From contig CM048750.1 of the NCBI GenBank assembly GCA_026315105.1, forward strand, positions 264,979,151 through 265,043,150: a DNA stretch of 64,000 nucleotides. Reading direction: 5' to 3'. The translations under genes and the position numbers were made by a program. Every line of letters starts with the position of its first letter. Within the stretch, counting starts at the first letter, position 1. Positions 32,303-43,949 of this stretch are shown piece by piece. The notes under the pieces are model-generated. The model searched no databases and was not told the DNA's origin. It saw only the letters and a list, made by a program, of their open reading frames with translations. This DNA comes from Locusta migratoria (Eukaryota; Arthropoda; Insecta; Orthoptera; Acrididae).

Positions 32303-32709
32303 TCCCTCCTACCCCTACCCTATTTGCAATGGCTCTCGACCGGTCGCCAGCATTATCTGAAGGCACTACGCGCATGGATCCTTCACTTAACTACTCAATT
32401 AATAACACTAGGAAACAATGTAACATATCTTTGTATTTACCTTACAGATATAAGTATTTAATATTAAGCACCATGTAGCACAACCCTGTGAAAAGTTCAT
32501 TACGTCCATCCACTAAATTTCTTCAAAGAAAAATATTTATCTCGGGTCCAGAGGGTCTTAGAACAATATTATTTGTTTTAAAACCTGTGAAAAACTGTCA
32601 CTAATGCATTTCTTTGACAGTTACTTTCATAACATAAAAACTGGAATACTAATGTAGAAAAATAGACACAAAAAGTGCATGTTTTCCGATACCATTTTTA
32701 TACTTCTAA
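32303..32709. other. unassigned DNA
   Basis: No feature recognised. Confidence 0.4.
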
Positions 32710-34025
32710 CTAGCTGCAAACCCGTCGTTGCCCGGATGTTTATTTATCCTACACTTCCGCAGTCCACATCCCCCCCTCTCTCTCTGCATCCACCTCTCTC
32801 TCTCTCTCTCTCTCCCATCTCTTTGTTCGTTTCCACAATTTCCCGCCCTCGGAAAATGTTTCTGCAAGGTACCCTCTGTCATGTATCATACAAACATTCA
32901 AGTACCCAGTGATCTTTCTCTTGGTTTAAAGGTCATGTGTGCAAAAACTCATGAAGATTGGAGCAAAAGTACGCTTTTTGTAAAATGACGTAAGTTAAGT
33001 ACCCTTCACCATGCACCCAACGAAATTTTATACAGACAGTGACATTTCTCTTGTTTTTAAGGTAGAGTGTGCAAAATTTCATCAATATCGGAACAAAACT
33101 ATATATTTCAATGCAATAGAAACGCAGAATCACATAGAAAAACGCTCTTTGTATTGTGAAATCGGTCGAGCCGTTCTCAAGTTATGGCGCGACCAAGGTA
33201 TTTAGGGATTCACTTTTATGTTGCAAAGTACCCTCCCTCATGCACCGTATGAAACTTAACGTAGACAGTGAGCTGCTTCTTGTTTTGAAGGTCAAGCGTG
33301 CGAAATTTCGTGAAGATCGGAATGAAACTGTAGATTTCGTGAGTCTGTAGCAGAAGTATTTTCCGCCATGCACCTATCACAAAATACTTTCTTAGCTGAC
33401 GTTTTCTACCTATAAACTGCATTCCTGACAAATTTCAGCTTCATAGGTGAAGTAGTTTTCGAGAATTCGTGTTTAGTCAGTGAGTGAGTGAGTGTTCCTT
33501 CGCTTTTATATAGAAAGAAATTAAGAACACAGATTGCTTAATTTGGGATGCAAGAGAATTAAGGGAGACTTGCAGACAAAAGTAAATAGTAATATGCAAA
33601 GCTGTAATGCTAACTTTATTTGTTACAAGTTCATGCTTGATGCAGCAGTTTTACGGCATCTACAGCGAAACTGTTGTGAGCGGTAGACTTATTTTCGTTT
33701 CATAATTTTTTGGGTGGGGGAAGGGGGGAATACGGTTAGAAAACGCTTCATAAACGTCCGAAATTACATGCAAACTTTGTTGCAGGTCCCTAACTACTCC
33801 CATTTTCCAATAATTGAAGCGTAAATCTGGTTATTCTCACGCGGTGGGCTCATTATTTATGACGTCATATCTCTTGAGCTATCTGTCGTAATCTTTTGTT
33901 TTTGGGTCAGGAACCTTTGTGGACGTACGGTGAACAGATCACCAAAGTTTCATTTCAGTCGAATGAATGGTTTATGAATACATAGAGAACATACAGACAA
34001 ACATTCATTTATATAGCTAGATAGA
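32710..34025 (-). mobile_element. Helitron-like element (non-autonomous candidate)
   Basis: On the minus strand it begins TCTATCTAGCTATATAAATG after an A (34026) and ends CTAG (32713-32710) before a T. A GC-rich hairpin region (GGGCAACGACGGG) lies just upstream. A second, internal copy of a 5'-end-like motif (TCTATATAAAAGCG) lies at 33514. Inside are three GATCTTGATGAAATTT-type repeat units (about 32940, 33070, 33297) and a (CT)n-rich tract at 32766-32822 near the 3' end. No Rep/helicase coding is present. Confidence 0.5.
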
Positions 34026-34026
34026 T

Positions 34027-34786
34027 TAGGAAAATAAAAAAAAGTATTTGATAGCATGATCTTACAACTCTTTACGTAGGAAACAGCTAAAAACCATTAC
34101 TCTAGGTGTATCCCCTGATAAGGCCTCTTTTCTTTCAAGAAATCGATACCTCTGGAAAAATACTTTATCTTAAATTCTTGAAAAAGTACCTTTTTGACTT
34201 ACTTACGGCAAATAGCAAGTTTAGAAACGCGAATGTTCATGAATTTAGTTTTTAAGGTTTTTAATAGTTTCGTTGATATATCTCGAAATGTAAGTAACCA
34301 ATCGATGCGTACAAAAAAGCAGTCGACAGATAATCTTAAGGCCTATAACTTTCTCTTATAACATTTTTCTGTTGGAGTTACGGTTTCATATTTATTTAAG
34401 AAAAACCGTTTTTTGCAACTTTCCGAATTATTTGCCCATTTCGCCATCTTTGCTCGAGTTTCATAAAATAGAAAATATATTTAAACACCAATTTCATAGA
34501 CACTTATATTTTTCGTTTTCAGGAAGTAAATTTTGCCCTAATGGTTGTAGTATAGGTCGTGTTCTCTGTAAGACTGGGTAACTGGGGCGCACGCAGAAGT
34601 TACAGCTGCCGGGGCGCAGAACTCAAGTAACTCGGTGCAGTTAAGGAACGCCAGGGTTCAATTAACAGGGGCGGGTCTTTGTAGTGTCGTGGCACAGAAG
34701 CCTCATTAGGCACCAGGAAACTCAGAACGCGGCTGACACAGAGAAAGCACGCCTTCACAAACCGAGCTGCGAAGAACTGTCTCGTC
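34027..34786. other. unassigned DNA
   Basis: 34027-34560 is AT-rich; 34560-34780 is moderately GC-rich. No family recognised. Confidence 0.4.
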
Positions 34787-34788
34787 TA

Positions 34789-35853
34789 CACTCCTGGTCG
34801 TTAAAATTGCTACAGCACGAAAACGACGTGCTACAGACGCGAAATTTAACCGACAGGAAGAAGATGCTGTGATATGCAAATGATTAGCTTTTCAGAGCAT
34901 TCACACAAGGTTGGCGCCGGTGATATGAGGAAAGTTTCCAACTGATTTCTCGTACACAAACAGCAGTTTACCGGCATTGCCTGGTGAAACGTTGTTGTGA
35001 CGCCGTGCTGGATCCCAACGGCCTCGTATGACCAGCAGTCGAGATGACAGGCATCTTATCCGCATGGCTGTAACGGATCGTGCAGCCAACGTCTCGATCC
35101 CTGAGTCAACAGATGGGGACGTTTGCAAGACAACAACCATCTGCACGAATAGTTTCACGACGTTTGCAGCAGCAGGTTCTATTTACAGCATCATAATGGT
35201 CACATCCGTGTTTGACGACATCACGGCGGACGCACATTGGAGGCGTGTATTCATCATCACCATACTGGCGTATCACCCGGCATGATGGTATGGGGTGCCA
35301 TTGGTTACACGTCTCAGTCACCTCTTGTTCGCATCGACGGCATTCTGAATAGTTACCGTTACATTTCAGATGTGTTACGACCCATGGATCTACCCTTCAT
35401 TCGATCCCTGCGAAACCCCACATTTCAGCAGGACAATGCACGACCGCATGTTACAGGTTCTGCACGGGCCTTTCTGGATACGGAAAGTGTTCGAATGCTG
35501 TCCTGGCCAACAAATTCTCCAGATCTCTCACGAATTGAAAAGGTCTGGTCAATGTTGGCGAAGCCAATGGCTCGACACAATACGCCAGTCAATACTCTTG
35601 ATGAACTGTGGTATCATGTTCAAGCTGCATGGGCATCTGTAACTGTACACGCCACCCAAGCTAGGTTTGACTCAATGCCCAGGCGTATTAAGGCCGTTAT
35701 TACGGTCAGAGGTACTGATTTCTAAGGATTTATGCACCCAAATTGCGTGAAAATGTAATCACATGTCAGTTCTAGTATAATGTATTTTTCCAATGAATAC
35801 CCTTTTATCATCTGCATTTCTTCTTGCTGTAGCAATTTTGATGTCCAGTAGTG
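34789..35853 (+). mobile_element. Tc1-like DNA transposon with TA target
   Basis: The left end CACTCCTGGTCGTTAAAATT and the right end (inverse CACTACTGGACATCAAAATT) form ~35-bp imperfect TIRs. They continue into TGCTACAGCA on both sides and are flanked by TA (34787-34788 and 35854-35855). Length 1065 bp. The transposase inside is degenerate. Confidence 0.85.
34890..35725 (+). pseudogene. Tc1-like DD34E transposase pseudogene
   Basis: The C-terminal frame 35237-35725 begins near the MVWGAIGYTS block of DDE_3 transposases. It carries the second catalytic Asp in QQDNARPH and the Glu in SPDLSRIEKVW, with exactly 34 residues between them. Usual consensus is SPDLNPIE; here Asn-Pro is replaced by Ser-Arg. 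The N-terminal half (34890-35236, paired-like HTH and first Asp) lies in several frames with stops. The intact frame starts at 35237 in a region that normally precedes the MVWG motif. Confidence 0.85.
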
Positions 35854-35855
35854 TA

Positions 35856-36699
35856 CATTCCGGGAAGACCTGCCCTGTGGTGACAAAGAAACAAAATCAA
35901 TTGGAGGTGAGAAGCCGACATTCCACACAGAATTGGCGTAGCCATAGTAGACGATATTTTTGATACGTTACTTGTAACATCTGAATTATTGATTGCAAAA
36001 CTTCTACATTTTTTAAAAACATCTCAGTAAGAAATACACTGTTAACTATTAAAATTGTATAGTATGAATACTAACCGAGAAAATGTCTTCGATCATTGAA
36101 AAGTGCTTTATTGCATCTTAAGACGTCTCCTGTGAAATAAACTGCACGGATCGATAGTACACTTTTCGCTCTCCTTCTTTCCGTGCTTCAATTTATAGTA
36201 TGACTTTTTTCCGTTTCCTTGCCTCCTTCATGCAAGATTTTGCTCCAACTTTTTATTTATTTATTTTTATTTTTGCCTTGATGACAAACTTTTCTCCACA
36301 TCTCTTCACACGACAGATATCCTTTAATATCTTCCACGACAGGTATTTTCAGCCTCTCAATAATGCTCAACTACATTATTAAAATTAATCGTAGCACAAA
36401 TTCCTAGTTGTACTGTTCTTAATCAATGTCTTTGTAGACACATTCAAAATCTGTAGTGGAATCACTCGTTAGCAGTTTGAGTGAATCCACTCTCACACCA
36501 TGATATTGTCTTAAAATTAAATCTATATATCAAACTAGTACGCTAAAAACACATTGAAATTGGAAATGCACCTTGCACTCCTACGTACAATCTCTCTGCT
36601 CAGAACATTCGCCATCTGTATGTTTAATTTTTACCTTCGTGTCGGTGGCAGTACTAGTTATTTGTTTATTTATTTATTCATTACAGTATTCTGTTAGTC
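35856..36699. other. unassigned AT-rich DNA
   Basis: No element or gene recognised. Confidence 0.4.
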
Positions 36700-36810
36700 C
36701 ATCCTCTCTCAGTTCTTCTCTTGATCCCTCCTTTCTCTGTCCATCTCTTCATTACCCTCTAGCTCCTTAGTTCCCCATCCTATTCCTCTATGCTTTGTCC
36801 TCCTCATAAA
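36700..36810. repeat. pyrimidine-rich tract
   Basis: C/T-rich plus strand, resuming beyond the SINE at 37007-37040. It is probably the same kind of tract as near the Helitron 3' ends. Confidence 0.5.
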
Positions 36811-37006
36811 AAAATTAAAAAAGGTTTGTTAAGCTTCTGAGACTTAACTGCGGGGTCATTAGTCCCTAAACTACAAACTACTTATGAAGTAAGTAACTAA
36901 CTTATAGTAAAGACAGCATAAACATCCATTCCTGAGGGAGGATTCGAACCCCCGGCCTCGCGCACCGGAGCATAGCTCCTCAATGCGCTCGGCCACTTCG
37001 CCGCGG
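36811..37006 (-). mobile_element. tRNA-derived SINE (GAAGTGGCCGAG family)
   Basis: Complete minus-strand copy with B box seen as GGATTCGAACCC and A box as CTCGGCCACTTC. TCCTCCTCAT before it and CTCCTCGTCAT after it suggest an imperfect target duplication within the pyrimidine tract. Confidence 0.85.
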
Positions 37007-37233
37007 CTCCTCGTCATCCCCTTCTTACACCTCCTCCTCCAAATGTTAAATTTTTTGTACTTCTAAGGGACCAAATTGCTACGTTCATTGTTCCTAGACT
37101 AATAGACATCTTAAACTAACTTAAATTAAAAAGAAACATCAAGCCCGAGGATAGGACTGGATGACTGACAATCACTTCCTGTATACGAAGAAACACATAA
37201 TTGATTGAAACTTCCCGGCAGATTAAAATTGTG

Positions 37234-37307
37234 TGCCGGAACCGGAACTCGAACCTGGGACCTTTGCCTTTCGCGGGCAAGCGCTCTACCGACTGAGCTA
37301 CCCCGAC
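37234..37307 (-). tRNA. tRNA-Ser(CGA)-like pseudogene, left arm
   Basis: The 74-nt minus-strand sequence folds with acceptor GTCGGGG/TTCCGGC (with wobbles), D arm GCTC/GAGC, anticodon stem TTGCC/GGCAA with loop CGCGAAA (anticodon CGA) and T loop TTCGAGT. T-stem pairing is weak. It belongs to the twin-tRNA mobile element, so a functional tRNA is unlikely. Confidence 0.4.
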
Positions 37308-37474
37308 ACGACGCACGATGCCGCCTCACAACTTTACTTCCGCCAGTACCTCGCCTCCTACTTTCCAAACTTCACAGAAGCTCTCTTGCAAACACGCAAG
37401 ACTAGCACTCCTGGAAGAAAGTAGGAGGCGAGGTGCTGGCGGAAGTAAAGTTGTGAGGCGGCATCGTGAGTCGT

Positions 37475-37548
37475 GTCGGGGTAGCTCAGTCGGTAGAGCG
37501 CTTGCCCGCGAAAGGCAAAGGTCCCAGGTTCGAGTTCCGGTTCCGGCA
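37475..37548 (+). tRNA. tRNA-Ser(CGA)-like pseudogene, right arm
   Basis: Inverted copy of the left-arm tRNA-like segment, same fold and anticodon CGA. Box A TAGCTCAGTCGG and box B GGTTCGAGTTC could serve as an RNA polymerase III promoter for the element. Confidence 0.4.
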
Positions 37549-37633
37549 CACAATTTTAATCTGCCAGGAAGTTTCATATCAGCGCACACTCCGCTGCAGA
37601 GTGAAAGTTTCATTCTGGAAACATAATTGATTG

Positions 37634-38161
37634 TCCAACTTAAACGTATTTTAGAGCTTTAGTCAGGAAATGAAGTTAATGACAGCTTTTTTAAAGGTCA
37701 GGTGAATTCAATCGTGCAGCACAAAAATTGTGTCGTACATACCCAGCTCCTAACAAGAGGTCCCATTGAAGTTTGATCTGTCTAAGAGTGATAAAAGCGA
37801 TCTGCAAAACTATACACAGTTTCTACTTCATTACAACGCTTTCTACTGATTTTTACAAACACAGCCATCGAACAAACGAATTCAGAATACATCCATCTCA
37901 CATTTATACTTCCGACAACGTCATTTCCGTCTTCTAATCGAACTACAGTCAAGAAAATTTCTTTCCTGACGAAAATTATCTTGAAACATGGCAATTGTAA
38001 AACAGAACTAGCTCGTTTCTAAAGCCTCGGATCGATTTAATACGCGAGCATTTTCAGACTGTTTCATATAATGCCAAAGAATATAGAAAATAGCTCGACG
38101 ACCTTTGATGCAGAAGTTAGTATTTCCCTTCTGACATCCGTTTTGGATATTTATGGCTCTG
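37634..38161. other. unassigned DNA
   Basis: No feature recognised. Confidence 0.4.
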
Positions 38162-38818
38162 AATGAAACACTTCTTAAGAGTAGCCTAGATCACATTTAA
38201 AGCAAAATTACTTTATTCCACTACTAGCTTCGGCAATACTTGTTGCCATTATCAAGTGACAAGCCTACATTAAAAACTACAGGAAATGACTTCTCGAATT
38301 CGTGGTATATGTATGTATATGTCAGTCACCTGCAGCAGCGAACCATGTTTTTATATGTTAGTATTAGTCGCAATGTACCATGGACTTTTAATCGAATGTA
38401 ATCGCTTCTGGCCTGTTGTTGTATTTACTGTGTTCAGTTGTTCGCTGTCTGTCAATGAGGGCTTGCTTGGCACTAAATCAGTGGTGTGTCACCATTTTAT
38501 TTTTGACAACACACATTATTGTGTGTCTTTCACTTAACATCAAGAGAACCACCACTGAACATGTAACACCTGATTTGAAGTTGCCAGCAGCAATTGTACG
38601 ACATGTCCAACGGTTGTCTCACCACCCCTTTGCTATTGGTCAGCCATTTGGTAAACCACGAATTCGAGATGTCTTTTCCTGCACATGTGCACTGTAGTTT
38701 TTAATGTAGGCCTGTCACTTGATAATGGCAACAAGTATTGCCGAAACTAGTAGTGAAATAAAGTAATTTTGCTTTAAATGTGATCTAGGCTACTCTTCTT
38801 TAAGAAGTGTTTCATTTT
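38162..38818. repeat. palindrome of Penelope-like ends, 150-bp arms
   Basis: Arms 38162-38308 and about 38655-38818 are inverted copies with few differences, including a 3-bp indel and a ~15-bp insertion. Each arm carries the tail hairpin (plus strand: TTGATAAT, GGCAA/TTGCC stem, GAAACTAG at 38719-38750). The 350-bp centre is unique and has no coding. Confidence 0.8.
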
Positions 38819-39019
38819 AAGCATTTAAGATCACTCTCCTACCGACAAATGTCGGCTGTTTTTAATTTATGGCTCTGTCACAGAACTACTAAAAGCCTTT
38901 CCCTCAGCGAGACTGGAGCCACGAGCCGGAGTCATATTTGCTTCACAGGTGAGTACTCTACCTCACAGCCAGCGAAGAGCTGTGGTTTTACCGTTCTTCC
39001 TACTACCCAGAAAGCCACT

Positions 39020-39098
<79 letters not shown>

Positions 39099-39424
39099 CA
39101 TAAAAGGCGGGACTATTCGCAATTTCCACGTCAAACTAGCTTTGATGTCGGCAGCTCCATTTAGTTTCTCCGCTCCTCTAACCGTTTCACTACAAATATA
39201 CGCGATAGCAGCTGTCACGTAGACCATCTCAATACACACACTTTTGGCAAGTTATTTTCGTGGGCTTAATCTCCATTCCAGACAGTTGTAAGTTAGCATT
39301 TCAAGTCGTAAAATATGAATATGAGCAAATTAAAAAAAGTCATAACTAAATTGGTATTTCATTAAAAAGTCGTTACTAAATTGGTATTCCATTCTTAGTA
39401 GGAAAGAACACCGATAAAATATTT
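38819..39424. other. unassigned DNA with an (AT)n microsatellite
   Basis: 39026-39096 is an uninterrupted AT dinucleotide run. The frames through it (Tyr-Ile repeats) are artefacts. Nothing else recognised. Confidence 0.8.
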
Positions 39425-40110
39425 CAGGAAAGGCGAATCAAAGGCTACGATTCATTGGCAGAAGACTTCAAGATGGAACAGTTCTATTAAAGAAGCTTCC
39501 TACACTAGTGCGTCGGCCGGCCGCGGTGGCTGAGGGGACTGAGGCGCTTCAGTCACGGTCTGCACGGCCACTACGGTCGGGGGTTCGAATCCCCCCTCGA
39601 GCATGGATATTTGTGTCGTCCTAGTTCGTAAGTAGCTCATAAGTAGTTTGTAAGTTTAGGGACTGATAACCCCGTAGTTAAGTCCCATAAGCTTTGCAAA
39701 CGTTTGAACTAGTGCGTCCTATTTTGGAGTTTTGTTTCCCATTGTTGGATCTCCACCACGTGGGACTGACGGAGGGTGATAGAAAGGTCTGGGAAGGGCA
39801 TCTCGTTTTGTATTATCGCGATATAGAGGAGAGAGTCACAGAAATGTTGCACGTGTCGGGGTGGAAACCATTAAAAGAAAGGCGTTATTCATTGTGGAGA
39901 GTTTTATTGGAAAAATTTGTGTCCCTAGCTTTCTCTTTGGAATGAGACCGTATTTTGTTAGCAATAACCAACCTAGGGAGAATTGATGACAATAATAAGA
40001 GAAATAAGATCGAAAACGAAAAGATTCAGATGTTCCATTTACGCCGTGCTATTCGATAATAGAAGGATAGAGAAATATCATTAAAGCTGTTGAATGAACC
40101 ATCTGGCATG
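39425..40110 (+). mobile_element. CR1-like LINE C-terminal fragment, split by a SINE
   Basis: RLRFIGRRLQDGT (about 39435), then after the SINE LVRPILEFCFPLLDLHHVGLTEG and SGWKPLKERRYSL (frame 39694-39945) match the region after the RT in the family at 6309 and 60475. The tail is degenerate. Confidence 0.75.
39515..39707 (+). mobile_element. tRNA-derived SINE (CGGGGGTTC family) with 11-bp TSD
   Basis: Full-length copy inside the LINE fragment. ACTAGTGCGTC at 39504-39514 is repeated at 39708-39718. Confidence 0.9.
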
Positions 40111-40148
40111 CATTTAAATGTCATTTGTGGAGTACTGATGAACAAGTA

Positions 40149-41719
40149 CAGGGTGTCCAGAACAGGGCTCCGTGATTTCAAAATTAACTATCTCGAAAAC
40201 AAAGACCGATAGAGGAATGCAGTAATCGGTATGCTTATTGTGAAAGCTGTAAAAAGTTTATACAGCTGTTTGAAATAATAGTTACAATAGCTGCTAACAG
40301 ATGGCGCTGTACGCTGTACAGCTCATATCAGCACACATAAGTGAAATAATCGTATGAAAACACTCTTTGCAAACAATCACATCACAATGTTTCCAAATGT
40401 TCACCATTGGCACTACAGAGGTGACGCAAACGAAGAATGAAATTCGCCATCACATTTCGTAGTGTCTCAACCGAAATGGATTCACATGCCACAGAGATCG
40501 CCGATTCAAGCTCGTCCAGCGTGACGGGATGCTTCGGGTAGACCATCTCTTTCACTGTGTCCCACAAAAAAAGTCACAGGGAGTCAAATCCGGCAAATAT
40601 GGAAGCCAATCCATGCCTGCAACAGTAAATTTGGGATATTTCAAAGCAATAACTCGATTCTCGAAGTATTCCTCAAGAAAGCGAAACACTTGTTCGGTCC
40701 GATGTGGTTGGGCTTCACCTTGCATAAACCATTCAGTACCTGGTCGATACTCTAACGCTTACTGTGTGGTGACAAATTGTTCCAAAATTGCAACGTAGCG
40801 TGCACCAGTGACCGTTTCTCGAATGAAAAAAGGGCCAATAATGCCTCTGTTTCATACCGCAGCCCACATAGTAACTGCAGGAGAATACAGGGGTTTCGCT
40901 TCACACCAATATGGCTTTTCGGAACCCCAAAATCGCCAGTTCTACTTATTCACGTATCCATTCAGGTGGAAGTGTGCTTCATCTGTAAACCAGATGCAGC
41001 CAACATCAAATCCTTCACTATCAATCATTGTGAGCACCTGATTAGCAAAGGCAACCCTTTGTTGCACAGTTCGTAAGGGTGCGTTTGAATTTTGAATGGA
41101 AACATGTGTAGGCTCGTTCTCAGTATTTTCTGCGTGCTGGAACGCTTCAAACCAGCCTCAGATGCAATTCTACAGACGGATGACATTGGATTTCGCTGAA
41201 TATTTCCAGAAACTGTGGCGATATTTTGAGGCGTAACTGCAGTTTGCTTGCGGCCAACATGCCCCACTAGATCATCAGTTACGCTGCCTGTTCGTTGAAA
41301 TTTTGCGGAGAGCGTACGAGTGGTTGTCGCATGGGGTCCTTTTGGAACATTAAATCGTGCTTGAAAACTTCGCCTTGTTGCCGTAGGACTCTCTTCTAAC
41401 CTGTGGTACTCTAGCACCAGAAAAACGCGTTGTTCAATGGAGTACATGGTTTTAACCTCTTCCTTCGGTACGCTAACCTCATTTCACGTTTCAATAGTGG
41501 CACTGATCGCTCTGGACTTCGGATCACTATTTATACTAGGCATTACGTGTAGCGATTACAGCGCCATCTGTTAGCAGCTTTTGTGACTATTATTTAAAAC
41601 TGCTGTATAAACTTCTTATAGCTTTCACAATAAACATACCGTTTACTGCATTCCTTTATCTATCTTTGTTTTCGAGATATTTAATTTTGAAATTAGGGAG
41701 GCCTTTTCTGGACACCCTG
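40149..41719 (-). mobile_element. mariner-superfamily (ITm) element, CAGGGTGTCC ends
   Basis: TIRs over 100 bp long start CAGGGTGTCCAGAA on both sides and are flanked by TA (40147-40148 and 41720-41721). Length 1571 bp. The transposase is on the minus strand. The inner TIR sequences stay similar for at least 110 bp, unusually long for this superfamily. Confidence 0.9.
40382..41447 (-). pseudogene. mariner-like transposase pseudogene (DUF4817 HTH plus DDE_3)
   Basis: Starts MYSIEQRVFLVLEYHRLEES, a DUF4817-type helix-turn-helix, with FQRTGSVTDD around residue 50. Downstream come GCIWFTDEAHFHLNG with the first catalytic Asp, MWAAVSN..IIGPFF, AQPHRTEQVFRFLEEYF and LPDLTPCDFFLW with the third acidic residue. 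The second Asp, normally in QDGAPPH, is replaced (QGEAQPH). In-frame stops occur at NK*NW, AV*NRG and TQ*AL, and a one-base loss in the T-run near 40567 shifts the frame before the C-terminus (ends GEHLETL). Inactive. Confidence 0.85.
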
Positions 41720-41721
41720 TA

Positions 41722-42690
41722 GAAGCCTGAACGTTAGCTTCTGATCCCACATAAAAATATTCTTACATATTTTACAACGTTTGTGCGTCATATTGTTGGG
41801 GTGACGTTGCTCTCGTAGCGATTTGAATATCCACTCCGGTCGGTATGTGTGTCATACGTAAAGGAACTTCACCACAGGGGAAATATATCAATTCAGAGTA
41901 AGCATAAAATATCTCGCGTTTCTTGAATCAATGACTTCCTTATACTGTCTGACGTCACTCGTCAGTACAGTGCTGTTATTGTCAGATGGTCTGGTTTTAT
42001 TTCTGTTTTGTAGTTTGTAGTTTTGTAGTTTGCCCTCCACTGTTTTAGTCATTTTATTAAAGCCAAACATAAAACAATGTCACCCATATTAGACGCTCAC
42101 ATTTTAGATCCCGTTTTCTAATGCATAAACGACGCTGGTCTCGACATTAAAAATGAGAAATGTTCAAGATGTCATGGCAAGAGATATACTAAAAGAATTG
42201 AACAACATGAGACCATGATTAAGCAATCTTAAAACAACATACCATACAAAATCGCCACGGGCTATATTGAAGCACAATATTATATCAGACGTAACGTTAT
42301 ATAAATTCATACTGTCTCCTTCGAGAGCGGAAACTTCCGCTAGACATCATAGCCTCTTTACTGGTGCGTCACGATCACTTCGCGGAAACCGGTATGTATA
42401 GCGCTGAAATTTGTCTTACCATGACAAACACCCACGAGCCATTTCAGTGAACTGTTCCCGAAGATTTCACTATTACGTGCTGGTTACAAGGTGAAGGAAA
42501 CTATGACTTTATGTCAGACTGTTTTTAGCAGACTGAAAGAATGCAGCTTATGTGAAGTATGGATGTGGTTTCACAGCTATTACTTTCGTACTGTATGACG
42601 TTGACCCCTAGACCACAAATCGGTTATTCCCAACAACGACTCATGTGGAAGAACACACATCTCTCACTTCGTGATGCGTACTCCATTATG
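41722..42690. other. unassigned DNA
   Basis: No element end, fold or protein family recognised. Confidence 0.4.
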
Positions 42691-42702
42691 ACAAAAACGT
42701 GA

Positions 42703-42904
42703 GCCGCGGCGAAGCGGCCGAGTGCATTGAGGCGCTATGCTGCGATGCGCGAGGCCGTTTACCGACGGGATTTCGAATCCCCACTCGGGCATGAATGTTT
42801 TTGATGTCTTTAGTAGAAGGTAGTTCATAAGTAGTTTGTAAGTTTAGGGACTGATGACCCCAAAGTTAAGTCCAATAAGCTTCACACACATTTGAATATT
42901 TTGA
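42703..42904 (+). mobile_element. tRNA-derived SINE (GAAGCGGCCGAG family) with 12-bp TSD
   Basis: A box AGCGGCCGAGTG, diverged B box ATTTCGAATCC, full body and TTGAATATTTTGA end. ACAAAAACGTGA at 42691-42702 is repeated at 42905-42916. Confidence 0.9.
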
Positions 42905-42916
42905 ACAAAAACGTGA

Positions 42917-43865
42917 TGCTAACACATGTGAAATTGGGTGTCTCGATGAACTGAAGCTAGCTCTAAATGGCTACAATGTGGGTGCCATTTCTGCTGTTGG
43001 CAACATATTTTAACAGCCACGATCACACTGTCTTCATCTCTAGAAACGACAAGTGAAGAACACATGACAGTACCGGTGTTCCAAATTAACATTACACATA
43101 TTTATTCGTTACCGACTGGGACAGAGTTAATTTCGCCTGTCAGAGGCGAAGGATGTTGCTTGCAGAAACTCTGTCTCTATTAAGCCTTCTTACACTAGTA
43201 ATGGGTATTTTTCTCCACGAACCATATCATCATGTAACAGTTACCACCTCGTCGTGTAAAGTGAACAATGATGATATGCACTGTGCCGCAGTCACAGGCA
43301 GTACAAAATTATTCGTTGCATTACTTTTAGCTGAACACATGCACTTCGATCTCCTGGTGAAGAAACAGTAAATATTCGTCTGTTCGTAGTTAGAATATAA
43401 TAGGGAGAGGTGCAGATTTCGAATCCCAGCAAGACAAAAATCATTTCTTTCGTCATCTCACATTTAAATATCACGCTGTTTTCGATCATATTTATTATGT
43501 GATATATGTTTGTGGCTAGTCAACAACACATATAGTCCTTTCCATCACCACAACTTCAATTAATGGCGTTTCACATTTGTGTTGCACTATATTACGCACC
43601 TTTAGTGATTAAGTGTCAGGGAAAACATAAGCTTTATGCGATTCCCGGTGCAGAGCTGAAAATCATCGTCATTTATTATCAGTTTCAGTCATTAGGCCTT
43701 GTAATCCGATATCAGTGTAAATGTCGATTAGATAAGCAAGCATGATTTGGTGAACAGTTGCTCCAGAATCACACTGGGAACAAAAACTAGTCATCTCATT
43801 TGATGATTGTGATAAGACAACTGACTAATTTTTTATGGCAGTGAAATTTCCCCCACGGTATGAAC
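42917..43865. other. unassigned DNA
   Basis: Short frames here (for example 43153-43371) match no family I know. No repeats recognised. Confidence 0.4.
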
Positions 43866-43949
43866 GAGTGGTCAAGGTGTCATGCTGCAGACTGTGCGAC
43901 CGTTCGCACCGGAGGTTCGAGTCCTTCCTCGGGAATGGGTGTGTGTAAT

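Larger units (their letters stand above)
37208..37620. mobile_element. palindromic twin-tRNA element with 13-bp TSD
   Basis: ACATAATTGATTG at 37195-37207 and 37621-37633 flanks the element. Left arm 37208-37372 and right arm about 37420-37575 are near-perfect inverted copies. Each contains a full tRNA-like segment and the GAAACTTCC.GGCAGATTAAAA outer sequence, around a ~50-bp spacer. The right end adds about 45 bp not seen at the left. I recall this as an abundant locust repeat (memory, unverified). Confidence 0.9.

Noticed and set aside
37475..37548. A functional tRNA-Ser gene
   Set aside because: The sequence is part of a palindromic mobile element with an inverted twin and has weak T-stem pairing, so it is listed only as tRNA-like.
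38807..39239. Frames with long Tyr-Ile repeats
   Set aside because: Direct translation of the (AT)n microsatellite at 39026-39096.
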